Source of the DNA: Campylobacterota bacterium | GTDB lineage: Bacteria; Campylobacterota; Campylobacteria; Campylobacterales; SZUA-545 | Length of the DNA stretch: 10,282 nucleotides | Assembly: GCA_003561815.1 (NCBI GenBank) | Contig: PWVP01000188.1 | Location: 1-10,282, forward strand | Direction: 5' to 3' | Shown: positions 1 to 6,998 of the stretch, piece by piece | Layout: every line of letters starts with the position of its first letter | Position numbering within the stretch: position 1 is the stretch's first letter | Position numbers and translations under genes: made by a program | Notes under the pieces: generated by a model | Seen by the model: only the letters and a program-made list of their open reading frames with translations | Database searches by the model: none | What the model was told of the DNA's origin: nothing

Positions 1-1250
1 CCCCGCTTTAGAACGGTTTTGGCCGCCTGTAGCTGCTCTTGTGTCCGGGCCACGCACCCACTCTGGCGGGCACTGACCAGCAGGATCTCCTCACTGGCGC
101 TCTCTTGCGCTAAAAGCGCCTCTAACGTACTCAGCAGGGGTGCGATCGCCCCCTCTTTGGCGCTAATGCGGGTGAGCGAAAACCCCCCAAAGGCCTCCAG
201 CTCGATCCGCTCAGGGCGATCGCACTTATTGAGCACCACCAAAACCGGCTTTTGCGCCCGCAGCTCCTCAAGCAGCGCCAAGACCGCCTGATCCTCCTCT
301 TCAAGCGGCCCGGAGGCGTCAAAGAGCGCCACAATCGCATCGGCCCCCTCCGCGCTGCGGCGGGCGTACGCGATCCCCTGACGCTCGATCGCATCGCCAC
401 TCTGGCGCAGTCCGGCGGTATCGACCAGACTCAGGGTGTGTGAACCCAGATGGATCGTCTCCTCGATCGCATCGCGGGTGGTGCCCGCCTGATCGGAGAC
501 GATGGCCCGCTCATACTGCAGCAGTGCGTTTAGCAGCGAGCTCTTACCCGCATTGGGCTTACCGATAATGGCGGCTTTAAACCCCTTTAAGAGTCCGGCA
601 CGGCGCTGACTGGAGGCGAGGGTCGTCTCCAGTAGCCCCAGCAGATCGTCCAGACTCAGAAGCATCGATTCGAGCAGATCATCGGGCAGCGCCTCCTCGG
701 CGTAGTCGATGCTCACCTCGGTGTGCGCCTGCAGGCGGATAATCTCCTTACGAATTGAGTGGACAAAGTCACCCAGCCCCCCCTCCAGCTGGCGGGCCAG
801 AAGGCTAAGGGCTGCCTTGGACTTCGCGCCAATGAGCGCCGCAGCCGCCTCTGCCTGAGAGGGGTCCATCTTGTTGTTGAGCACCGCACGGGTGGTAAAC
901 TCCCCCGGTCTGGCCAGCCGCGCACCCCGATGGCAGAGCTGCTCGATCAGGGTCGTTGCGAGCAGATCGCCGCCGTGAAGCTGAAACTCAACCACCGCCT
1001 CACCGGTAAAGCTCTTAGGGGGGGCGAAATAGATCACCAGCGCCCGATCCAGAGGCTCTGCTAGGCGATCGTAGAGGGTTAAAAGGTGGGCATAGCGGGG
1101 CTGAAACGACTCAAAGCGGGTGATGCTCTGCGCCAACGAAAGCGCCTGGGGGCCGCTTAGGCGAACGATGGCGATCGCCCCCTGACCGCGGGGGGTGGCC
1201 AAAGCGACAATGGTCTCAATATTTTCGGACAAAGTCGCTGACCAGGACAT
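1..1250 (-). CDS. mnmE: tRNA modification GTPase MnmE (TrmE), C-terminus cut by window edge
   Basis: MnmE works with MnmG to install the 5-carboxymethylaminomethyl group on wobble U34 of tRNAs, using GTP and a folate one-carbon donor. 416 residues are visible. They begin with the family opening TIVALATPRGQGAIAIVRLSG, followed by the N-terminal folate-binding domain (about 1-125), a helical domain, and a G domain carrying GKPNAGKS at 230-237 (G1), GTTRD at 256-260 (G2), DTAG at 277-280 (G3) and NKCD at 341-344 (G4). The last few dozen residues, including the C-terminal CxGK catalytic cysteine motif, lie beyond base 1. I chose the ATG at 1250 because GGAAAG lies just upstream; it overlaps the end of jag by 35 bases. 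A TTG at 1232 (MSENIETIVAL) is a credible alternative that gives a more typical N-terminus. It is the last visible gene of the rpmH-rnpA-yidC-jag-mnmE run, an order common in many bacteria. Confidence 0.96.
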   Translation of the reverse strand, partial: MSWSATLSENIETIVALATPRGQGAIAIVRLSGPQALSLAQSITRFESFQPRYAHLLTLYDRLAEPLDRALVIYFAPPKSFTGEAVVEFQLHGGDLLATTLIEQLCHRGARLARPGEFTTRAVLNNKMDPSQAEAAAALIGAKSKAALSLLARQLEGGLGDFVHSIRKEIIRLQAHTEVSIDYAEEALPDDLLESMLLSLDDLLGLLETTLASSQRRAGLLKGFKAAIIGKPNAGKSSLLNALLQYERAIVSDQAGTTRDAIEETIHLGSHTLSLVDTAGLRQSGDAIERQGIAYARRSAEGADAIVALFDASGPLEEEDQAVLALLEELRAQKPVLVVLNKCDRPERIELEAFGGFSLTRISAKEGAIAPLLSTLEALLAQESASEEILLVSARQSGCVARTQEQLQAAKTVLKR

Positions 1251-2049
1251 ACTTTCCGCCATCGGGGGTGCTCTTGATGGCGACATACTTGTTGGGGAAG
1301 GTGGTGCGCAGCTCCTTTAGGGCGATCTGCACCAGCACCCCGTCCAAGATACGGGTCTGCCCCCGGCCGTTTTGGCGAATCCCCTCAATCACCGGCTCCA
1401 GATAGCGCGCGATCATCTCCTCCTGGTTTTGGAGAAACTCCGCAATCTCCAGCCGCAGCAGATAGCCGTAGCGGGGGTTGATCCAGTTGAAGAGAATGTA
1501 GCTAAGCGCCTTGTAGCGGTAGCCATCACGCCCGATTAGCAGCGCCGCATCCTCGCCATCGAAGAAGACACGAACCGTCTTCTCATCATACATACTCACC
1601 TCGATCGGCTCAATCCGGTAGCAGGTATTCTTAAAGAGCGCGTTGAGCTTCTGCTCAATCTCACGGCAGATGGTACACTCATCGACCACCGGCTCATTAA
1701 ACGCCTCCACCAGCCGATCGGTCTGGGCTCTTTGGGGGGCTCTTTTAGCCGGGCTCTGCCCGGTGGGTGCCGAGGGTTGAGAAGTCTGCGGCACGCGCTC
1801 AGGCTTTGACTCCAAAGGCGCGATCGGCTCAGGTGCGGCCTCGGGCGTGGTCTTAGGAGCTTCCTGGGTGGGGGTATGCCTCTGGCTCGGACCTGTGGCG
1901 ACAATCACCGCCGGCTTGGCAAAGAGACCCAAAAGCCCGCGGCTGGGGTGCTGGATGACCGTCACCTCCAGCTCGGTTACCGAACACCCCAGCGCCTGGG
2001 CCGCCTGGGTGTAGGCCTCCTCTAGACTGGGGGCTTCAATCTTTTTCAT
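1216..2049 (-). CDS. jag: Jag/KhpB (SpoIIIJ-associated) KH-R3H RNA-binding protein
   Basis: 277 residues. The N-terminal Jag-N domain (about 1-52) has the usual EAY...ALG...LEV.....RGLLGLF pattern. Residues about 53-115 are a Pro/Ala/Gln/Thr-rich disordered linker. A KH domain (about 145-225) carries IGRDG at 172-176 as the GxxG RNA-binding loop. The C-terminal segment (about 226-277) aligns with R3H, but the family histidine is not evident (LRTTFPNKY). A CTIC pair at 125-128 and Cys143 precede the KH domain. Members bind RNA in the cytoplasm and are nearly always encoded beside yidC, as here. I reject the longer start at 2118, which only re-reads yidC codons; the ATG at 2049 opens MKKIEAPSLEEAY, the conserved N-terminus. 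It overlaps the yidC stop by 14 bases and has only a weak Shine-Dalgarno, which suggests translational coupling. Confidence 0.93.
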   Translation of the reverse strand: MKKIEAPSLEEAYTQAAQALGCSVTELEVTVIQHPSRGLLGLFAKPAVIVATGPSQRHTPTQEAPKTTPEAAPEPIAPLESKPERVPQTSQPSAPTGQSPAKRAPQRAQTDRLVEAFNEPVVDECTICREIEQKLNALFKNTCYRIEPIEVSMYDEKTVRVFFDGEDAALLIGRDGYRYKALSYILFNWINPRYGYLLRLEIAEFLQNQEEMIARYLEPVIEGIRQNGRGQTRILDGVLVQIALKELRTTFPNKYVAIKSTPDGGKYVLVSDFVRKY

Positions 2050-3655
2050 GGTGGGCAGCCCGTATGGCAGCCGCTTTGGCCGCCTCCAGTCGCTTATTGA
2101 TCCAGTACTGATGGACAATCGAGACCAGGTTGTTCACCAGCCAGTAGAGCACCAGACCCGCCGGGAAGAAGATAAAGAAGAAGGTAAAGATGATCGGCAG
2201 CCATCTAAAGATCTTCTCCTGCATCGGATCGGTAAAGGTGGTGGGGGTCAGGCGCTGCTGAAGATACATGGTCGCCCCCATCAGCACCGGCAGGATAAAG
2301 TAGGGATCCGTCGCGGAGAGATCCGCCACATAGAACCAGCTGGCCCCCTTAAGCTCGATCGCATTGATCAGCACCCGATAGACCGCAAAGAAGATCGGAA
2401 TCTGTAAAAGCAGCGGTAGACAGCCGCCTAGTGGGTTGGCGCCGTGCTTTTTATAGAGCTCCATCATGTGCACCTGGAGCTTCTGCTTATCATCCTTATA
2501 CTTCGCCTGCAGCTCTTTCATCTTCGGCGCGATGTCCTTGAGCTTGGCCATACCGATCATCCCCTTGTGCGCCAGCGGGAAGAGGAGGATTTTAACCAAA
2601 ATCGTAAAGAGCACGATCGACCAGCCCCAGTTGGGCACATAGCCGTGAATCCAGTCCAGCGTCCAGAAAAGCGGCTTGGAGAGGAAGGTAAAGAAGCCGT
2701 ACTCGATCGCCGCAGTCAGCTCGGGGTGGATCGCCTGAAGGGTGGTGTAGTACTTCGGCCCGATATAGCCGCCCAGCTCCATCTGGGGCAGACCACGCAC
2801 GAAGGGGAGCGGGTCGCTGCCTAAAATCCGGTTGACATAGACATCAAAGTAGTCGTCGTAGTTGTACAGAAGCGTGGCGTAGTAGCGATCAAACGAGGAG
2901 ACCATACCCGCTTGACGGAACGCCTCGGTTCCTTTGGCTTTGCCCTCTCGGATGGTCTCGACACTGCCGCTGTACTGATGGATCAAAGAGCCCTGAACCG
3001 TCATCGGATCGGTCTCGGCGATGGGGCGGTAGCCGTTGGTGATAAAGTACTCAGCCGGCTGGCTGAGCTGCAGGTGCAGATCGTAGTTGCCCTCTGGATA
3101 GAAGGTAAAAGTCCGTGTCAGTGTCGTGCCGCCTAGCTCCTGGACCATCTGAAGCTGCTGGGGGGCCTGGCGCGCGTCCAGCTCGGTTGCCGAGACGGAG
3201 TGCGGCGTGTTAAAGGCGAGATCGTTGAGGCTACGATCGGTGAAGCGCACCTCCAGCGGTCTAGGCTGCGAAGGATCAAGCAGCGAGAGCTGCTGCAGAT
3301 CGGCACCGGTGAAGATGGCATCGCTGAGATAGACCTGCTGAATGCGCCCCAGATCGTCAATCTCGATCGTTGAGATGGCCGTCTGGACCGTCACCGCCGC
3401 GCGACCGGACTCGGCCAGGGTGGTGCCCACCTGCGGATCGGGCGAACCGCTCACCTCGCTGACACTGGGCTCATCACGGGCGATCGGTGCAGCCGGAGAG
3501 GCGGGCTGTGCATCAGGGGTGGCTTTCTCTTCCTGGGTCGTCGATGGGGGGGGAGTGCGTGATTCGATAAAAAAGAAGTCATATACCGCAAAAAATCCGA
3601 AGGCGATAACCGCGGCGAGTATCAGCCGTTTCGTGGGATCCATTTTTTCAAGCAA
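2036..3655 (-). CDS. yidC: Membrane protein insertase YidC
   Basis: YidC/Oxa1-type insertase that integrates and folds inner-membrane proteins alone or with SecYEG. From the TTG at 3655 it is 539 residues, close to the 548 of E. coli. A membrane anchor (about 10-30) is followed by a proline-rich stretch and the large periplasmic domain found in Gram-negative YidC (to about 335). The conserved core has membrane segments near 340-362, 410-430, 450-470 and 487-520. The block HKGMIGMAKL..IAPKMKELQ.KY and NPLGGCLPLLLQIPIFFAVYRVL is diagnostic and closest, from memory, to Campylobacterota YidC. The catalytic arginine of the hydrophilic groove (E. coli R366) appears to be Lys355 here. AAAAAGG sits 7 bases before the TTG; the ATG at 3643 (MDPTKRL) is the alternative start, 19 bases from that motif. 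Only two bases separate it from rnpA, so yidD, often found between them, is missing. Confidence 0.97.
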   Translation of the reverse strand: MLEKMDPTKRLILAAVIAFGFFAVYDFFFIESRTPPPSTTQEEKATPDAQPASPAAPIARDEPSVSEVSGSPDPQVGTTLAESGRAAVTVQTAISTIEIDDLGRIQQVYLSDAIFTGADLQQLSLLDPSQPRPLEVRFTDRSLNDLAFNTPHSVSATELDARQAPQQLQMVQELGGTTLTRTFTFYPEGNYDLHLQLSQPAEYFITNGYRPIAETDPMTVQGSLIHQYSGSVETIREGKAKGTEAFRQAGMVSSFDRYYATLLYNYDDYFDVYVNRILGSDPLPFVRGLPQMELGGYIGPKYYTTLQAIHPELTAAIEYGFFTFLSKPLFWTLDWIHGYVPNWGWSIVLFTILVKILLFPLAHKGMIGMAKLKDIAPKMKELQAKYKDDKQKLQVHMMELYKKHGANPLGGCLPLLLQIPIFFAVYRVLINAIELKGASWFYVADLSATDPYFILPVLMGATMYLQQRLTPTTFTDPMQEKIFRWLPIIFTFFFIFFPAGLVLYWLVNNLVSIVHQYWINKRLEAAKAAAIRAAHHEKD

Positions 3656-3657
3656 AA

Positions 3658-4008
3658 TTAAACCTTTTTCCGTTTTTCCATGGTCGAAAGCTGCTTTAGT
3701 GCTTTGGTAAACTGCTCACCCAGCTGGTCAAACCGGCTCTCCAGAAGGGGGCGTTTGGCCACCAGAACAAAGTGGCCGACCGGCTCTCCTCGATAGTAGT
3801 GGGCAAAAAGGGCGCGAAGACGCCGTTTCGCCCGGTTTCGCTGAACCGCTTTGCCCACCTTTTTGGAGGCGACAAAGCCGACAGCGGTTGTGGGCGCACT
3901 AAGATGAAAGCAGACAAAGGCCGGGGTGTGCCACGCTTTTGCCTGCTTAAAAACCTGTGCGAAGGTTGCGCTCTGCTTAATGCGTAGAACGCGGATTGGT
4001 CTGCCCAA
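3658..4008 (-). CDS. rnpA: Ribonuclease P protein component
   Basis: Protein subunit of RNase P. It binds the catalytic RNA and the 5' leader of precursor tRNAs. 116 residues, a normal length, very basic. The signature GKAVQRNRAKRRLR lies at 52-65 with the RNR core at 57-59, preceded by the beta-strand segment VGFVASKKVGKAV. The start is a TTG at 4008: the reading frame is closed just upstream by the rpmH stop itself, with a single codon (CCG) between that TAA and the TTG. No ATG or GTG fits before the conserved region, and no ribosome binding site fits in the gap, so translation is probably coupled to rpmH. An ATT or other non-standard start a few codons downstream cannot be excluded. The gene order rpmH-rnpA is near universal. 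Confidence 0.95.
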   Translation of the reverse strand: MGRPIRVLRIKQSATFAQVFKQAKAWHTPAFVCFHLSAPTTAVGFVASKKVGKAVQRNRAKRRLRALFAHYYRGEPVGHFVLVAKRPLLESRFDQLGEQFTKALKQLSTMEKRKKV

Positions 4009-4011
4009 CGG

Positions 4012-4146
4012 TTAGACGGCGAGCTTCTTTCGGCCTTTGGCACGGCGCCGGGCAATCACACGGCGACCGCTTTTGGTGGACATACGGACACGAAAGCCGT
4101 GGGTGTTGGTACGCTTACGGTTGGAGGGTTGATAGGTTCGCTTCAT
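4012..4146 (-). CDS. rpmH: Large ribosomal subunit protein bL34
   Basis: A 44-residue, strongly basic protein. It starts MKRTYQPSNRKR, continues THGFRVRM and ends RRAKGRKKLAV, the textbook bL34 sequence and length. It is a structural protein of the 50S subunit. AGGA at 4157-4160 lies 10 bases before the ATG. It is the first gene of the operon running leftward through rnpA, yidC, jag and mnmE, and its stop is in the same frame as rnpA, one codon before the rnpA start. Confidence 0.97.
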   Translation of the reverse strand: MKRTYQPSNRKRTNTHGFRVRMSTKSGRRVIARRRAKGRKKLAV

Positions 4147-4180
4147 AGAGCTGTATTCCTTTTTTATTTAGATTAAACAC

Positions 4181-4205
4181 GCCTCAGGGGCAAAGCCCCT
4201 GAGGC
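4181..4205. repeat. Perfect 11-bp inverted repeat in rpmH leader
   Basis: GCCTCAGGGGC at 4181-4191 pairs perfectly with 4195-4205 across a three-base AAA loop. On the minus strand it is followed by GTGTTTAATC and then an A-rich tract into the rpmH ribosome binding site, so there is no clean uridine run. It lies 35 bases upstream of the rpmH start, so as RNA it would form a very stable hairpin near the ribosome landing site. It may be a weak terminator, an attenuator or an mRNA-stabilising structure. Confidence 0.6.
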
Positions 4206-4320
4206 TACGCTGCCCTTTAGACTGCTTCGGCACCCAAAGGGCATCGGCCATCGTCAGGCGCTTGCTTGCGCTGGCGTCAGCTGGCAAAATACTAGCTGGA
4301 TTCTCGCTAATAAGCACGGG

Positions 4321-4326
4321 ATTTTA
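4321..4326 (-). promoter_or_regulatory. Candidate -10 element for the rpmH operon
   Basis: Reads TAAAAT on the minus strand, between the clpB terminator-like hairpin and the rpmH leader hairpins. No recognisable -35 lies upstream, although Campylobacterota sigma70 promoters often lack one. If used, the rpmH mRNA would carry a leader of roughly 170 bases containing the other two hairpins. Confidence 0.25.
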
Positions 4327-4339
4327 GACCAGTAAGCCT

Positions 4340-4365
4340 TAAGGGGCTCTTTGCAAAGCCCCTTA
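4340..4365 (-). terminator. Possible clpB terminator hairpin
   Basis: TAAGGGGCT (plus strand 4340-4348) pairs with 4357-4365 across an 8-base loop, starting 7 bases past the clpB stop codon. The position suits an intrinsic terminator for clpB, but the minus-strand sequence after the stem (AAGGCTTACTGG) has no uridine tract, so termination would be inefficient or need another factor. Confidence 0.4.
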
Positions 4366-4371
4366 GATCGT

Positions 4372-6939
4372 TTAGGAGACCGAGGCGGTAATCGCCCCCT
4401 CTTGACAATCAAAGTGCACCGTAGCGCCCGCCTGCGCTTCGCCGCGCAAAATCAGCTCGCTAAGACGATCCTCGACCACCCGGTGTAGCGCCCGGCGCAG
4501 CGGGCGGGCCCCAAAGAGGGGATCAAAGCCCGCATCAGCGATATACGCTTTGGCCGCCTCGCTAAAGGTGATGGTGATCTCTTGGGGTTCAAGCCGCTTT
4601 TGAAGCTCCTCAATCAGGTTCCCCACAATCGAACCGATCGCGCCGCGATCAAGCGGATTAAAGATCACCACATCATCAAGCCGGTTGAGAAACTCGGGGC
4701 GAAACTGCTGCTTGAGCTGACCCCAGACCGCCTCCTCGCGCGCCTTTTTGTCGCTCAACTCCATAATGCGATCAGAGGCGATATTGGAGGTGAGGATAAT
4801 GATGGTGTTTTTAAAGTCAACCGTCACCCCCTTATTGTCCGTCAGGCGACCATCATCGAGCACCTGCAGCAGGATGTTAAAGGTGTCCGGATGCGCCTTT
4901 TCGATCTCATCGAGCAAAATCACGCTATAGGGTTTACGCCGCACCGCCTCGGTCAGCTGACCCCCCTCGTCATAGCCCACATACCCCGGCGGTGCCCCCA
5001 CCAGACGGCTAACCGCATGCTTCTCCATATACTCACTCATATCGAGCCGAATCATCGCCCGATCGGTATCGAAGAGAAAGCGGGCCAGGCTTTTAGCGGT
5101 CTCGGTCTTACCCACCCCGGTGGGGCCTAAAAAGAGGAAGCTGCCCAGCGGACGGTTGGTGTCACTCAGCCCCGCTTTGGAGCGCTTGATCACATGGCTG
5201 ACCGCCTCGATCGCCTCCTGCTGGCCGATCACGGCGCGGGCGAGCACCTCCTGGACACCCAGCACCTTCTCCCGCTCGCTTTGGAGCATCTTTTTGACCG
5301 GAATCTGGGTCCACTTGCTCACAATCTCCGCGATCGCCTCCTCATCGACGCTGTTTTTCAGCAGCGTGCCCGCCTCCTGCATCTTCTCCCACTGCTCGGT
5401 AAGCTCCTGGGTGCGTTTGTGCAGCTCGGGGATCTTGCCGTACTCCAGCTCCGCAGCCTTCTCATAGCGCCCCTCGCGCTTGGCCAGTTCTGCTTCACGG
5501 CGGATCTCATCCTCTTCGACCTTGATAGCGGCGATGTCGTTAAAGACCGCCTTCTCGTGATCGAAACGGGCCTGGAGCTGACGCATCTGCTCCTCCTGAT
5601 CGGCCAGCTCCTTCTCAATCGCCTCCAGGCGGGTGCGGTTTTTATCCCCCTCCTCCATCTTTAGCGCCTCTTTTTCCACCCGCAGGCGGCTCAGTTCGCG
5701 CTTGATGCGATCGAGCTCGGCCGGTTCAGACTCGATCTGGAGTTTGAGCTGGCTGGCCGCCTCATCGATCAGATCGATCGCCTTATCGGGCAGGTAGCGA
5801 TCGGTGATGTAGCGCTCACTAAGCTTCACTGCTGAGACCAGTGCGCTATCTAAGATGGTGATATTGTGGTGCGCCTCCAGCCGCTCTTTTAGCCCACGCA
5901 TAATGCTCAGCGCCTCAGGCACGGCGGGCTCATCGACCATCACCGGCTGAAAGCGGCGCTGCATCGCCGCATCTTTTTCGAAGTGCTTGCGGTACTCCTT
6001 AAGCGTGGTCGCGCCGATGGTGCGCAGCTCGCCGCGGGCTAGAGCGGGTTTGAGCAGGTTGGCCGCATCCATGCTCCCCTCCCCGGCACCCGCGCCGATG
6101 AGGGTGTGGATCTCATCGATAAAGAGAATTACACTCTCATCTTTTTTCACCTCATCGATCACCGCTTTGAGCCGCTCCTCAAACTCCCCGCGATACTTCG
6201 CTCCGGCAATCAGTGCGCCCATATCCAAGGTGATAAGCTTTTTATTCTGCAGGCTGGTGGGGACATCCTTTTTCACAATCCGCTCAGCCAGCCCCTCGAC
6301 GATAGCGGTCTTACCCACGCCGGGTTCGCCCAGTAAAATCGGGTTGTTTTTGGTTTTGCGCAGGAGAATCTGCATGGTGCGGCTAATCTCCTCATCGCGA
6401 CCAATCACCGGATCGAGCCGGTTCTCCCGCGCCTGGGCAGTCAGATCGATACCGTATTTGGCCAGCGCCTCGCGGGTCTCCTCGGCACCGGGATCGTTGA
6501 CAGTACTGCCGCCGCGCATCGCCTCGAGGGTCTTTTTCAGCTCTGCGATATCCAGATAGCGCTCCAGCAGCGATCTGAAACGATCGAGGTTGGCCAGCAG
6601 CCAGGTGTCCACCGCAATAAAGCGATCGCCCTGACTCTGCATCAACCCTTCAGCCTTCTGCAGGCTCTCTAGCAGCTCGCGGCCGATCTTGATATTTTCA
6701 CGACGAATCCCGCTGGAAGCGGGCAGTTTCGCCGCAGCCGATTTGACCTCCAGCTCCAGCGCGGCACTCTCACACCCCAAGCGGTTGAGCGCCTGACGCA
6801 GGGTGGAGTTACTCTGTGTCAGCTGCGCCCAGAGCAGATGCAAAGGGGCGATCTCGGGGTTCTGGCCGTGGGTGGCCAGCGATACCGCCCCCTCTAAACT
6901 CTCACGCAGCTGATTGGTCAGCTTCTCCAGCAGTTCCAT
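4372..6939 (-). CDS. clpB: ATP-dependent disaggregase ClpB
   Basis: Hexameric AAA+ chaperone that threads proteins out of aggregates with DnaK in the cytoplasm. 855 residues against 857 in E. coli, full length and unbroken. The order is an N-terminal Clp repeat domain (about 1-145), a first AAA+ module with Walker A GEPGVGKT near 203-210 and Walker B LFIDEIH near 269-275, a coiled-coil middle domain (about 400-520, rich in Glu, Lys and Arg, LEAIEKELADQEEQ) that marks ClpB rather than ClpA or ClpC, and a second AAA+ module with Walker A GPTGVGKT near 603-610, Walker B ILLDEIE near 672-678 and the sensor-2 GARPLRRAL near the C-terminus. The ATG at 6939 follows AGGAGAG with a 5-base gap. It has its own promoter at 6970-6998 and is read toward the rpmH operon. 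Confidence 0.98.
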   Translation of the reverse strand: MELLEKLTNQLRESLEGAVSLATHGQNPEIAPLHLLWAQLTQSNSTLRQALNRLGCESAALELEVKSAAAKLPASSGIRRENIKIGRELLESLQKAEGLMQSQGDRFIAVDTWLLANLDRFRSLLERYLDIAELKKTLEAMRGGSTVNDPGAEETREALAKYGIDLTAQARENRLDPVIGRDEEISRTMQILLRKTKNNPILLGEPGVGKTAIVEGLAERIVKKDVPTSLQNKKLITLDMGALIAGAKYRGEFEERLKAVIDEVKKDESVILFIDEIHTLIGAGAGEGSMDAANLLKPALARGELRTIGATTLKEYRKHFEKDAAMQRRFQPVMVDEPAVPEALSIMRGLKERLEAHHNITILDSALVSAVKLSERYITDRYLPDKAIDLIDEAASQLKLQIESEPAELDRIKRELSRLRVEKEALKMEEGDKNRTRLEAIEKELADQEEQMRQLQARFDHEKAVFNDIAAIKVEEDEIRREAELAKREGRYEKAAELEYGKIPELHKRTQELTEQWEKMQEAGTLLKNSVDEEAIAEIVSKWTQIPVKKMLQSEREKVLGVQEVLARAVIGQQEAIEAVSHVIKRSKAGLSDTNRPLGSFLFLGPTGVGKTETAKSLARFLFDTDRAMIRLDMSEYMEKHAVSRLVGAPPGYVGYDEGGQLTEAVRRKPYSVILLDEIEKAHPDTFNILLQVLDDGRLTDNKGVTVDFKNTIIILTSNIASDRIMELSDKKAREEAVWGQLKQQFRPEFLNRLDDVVIFNPLDRGAIGSIVGNLIEELQKRLEPQEITITFSEAAKAYIADAGFDPLFGARPLRRALHRVVEDRLSELILRGEAQAGATVHFDCQEGAITASVS

Positions 6940-6952
6940 GGTTACTCTCCTA

Positions 6953-6990
6953 AACTTTAGTCTAGTTGTATTCTATAACTTTAGTCGAGT
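6953..6990. repeat. Two 14-bp direct repeats flanking the clpB -10 (candidate operator)
   Basis: AACTTTAGTCTAGT at 6953-6966 and AACTTTAGTCGAGT at 6977-6990 match at 13 of 14 positions, with a 24-base period. One copy lies downstream of the -10 and the other inside the -35/-10 spacer. Their outer and inner edges also give an inverted AGTT-N9-AACT at 6964-6980. Such a layout suits a repressor or activator of the heat-shock response. It matches neither the HrcA CIRCE element (TTAGCACTC-N9-GAGTGCTAA) nor clearly the HspR element. Confidence 0.5.
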
Positions 6991-6998
6991 ATTGTCAA
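6970..6998 (-). promoter_or_regulatory. Sigma70-type promoter of clpB
   Basis: On the minus strand TTGACA (6993-6998) and TAGAAT (6970-6975) are separated by exactly 17 bases, about 30 bases before the clpB start. The -35 overlaps the stop codon of the upstream gene (6995-6997). This is the clearest promoter in the window and explains how clpB can be expressed separately from the genes upstream. Confidence 0.7.

Larger units (their letters stand above)
4147..4371 (-). other. Structured intergenic region and leader of the rpmH operon
   Basis: This 225-base gap is the largest in the window, and I see no open frame worth calling. It holds three separate inverted repeats: a perfect 11-bp stem with an AAA loop at 4181-4205, an 8-bp stem TGCCCTTT/AAAGGGCA at 4211-4243 with a UUCG-like mini-hairpin in its loop on the plus strand, and a 9-bp stem at 4340-4365. 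It also has two direct CGTCAG copies near 4252-4277. The first and third repeats share the string GCAAAGCCCCT. It could combine the end of clpB transcription with a structured 5' leader for ribosomal protein bL34; that role is inference. Confidence 0.5.

Noticed and set aside
2050..2118. Longer N-terminus for jag starting at 2118
   Set aside because: The added residues only re-read the yidC 3' end; the conserved Jag-N domain starts at the ATG at 2049.
3696..4055. 119-codon minus-strand frame overlapping rnpA and rpmH
   Set aside because: It is another frame of two certain genes and its product has no recognisable features.
4147..4371. Replication origin next to rpmH
   Set aside because: rpmH often lies near oriC, but I see no TTATCCACA-like DnaA boxes, no AT-rich unwinding stretch and no dnaA gene in the window.
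4582..5130. Long plus-strand open frame (182 codons) opposite clpB, with others at 5194-5664 and 5987-6559
   Set aside because: They lie wholly antisense to the well-supported clpB, have no family-like sequence, and are expected from the high GC content and biased codons.
6940..6994. HrcA CIRCE element upstream of clpB
   Set aside because: No TTAGCACTC-N9-GAGTGCTAA match even allowing several changes; the repeats found are direct and of different sequence.
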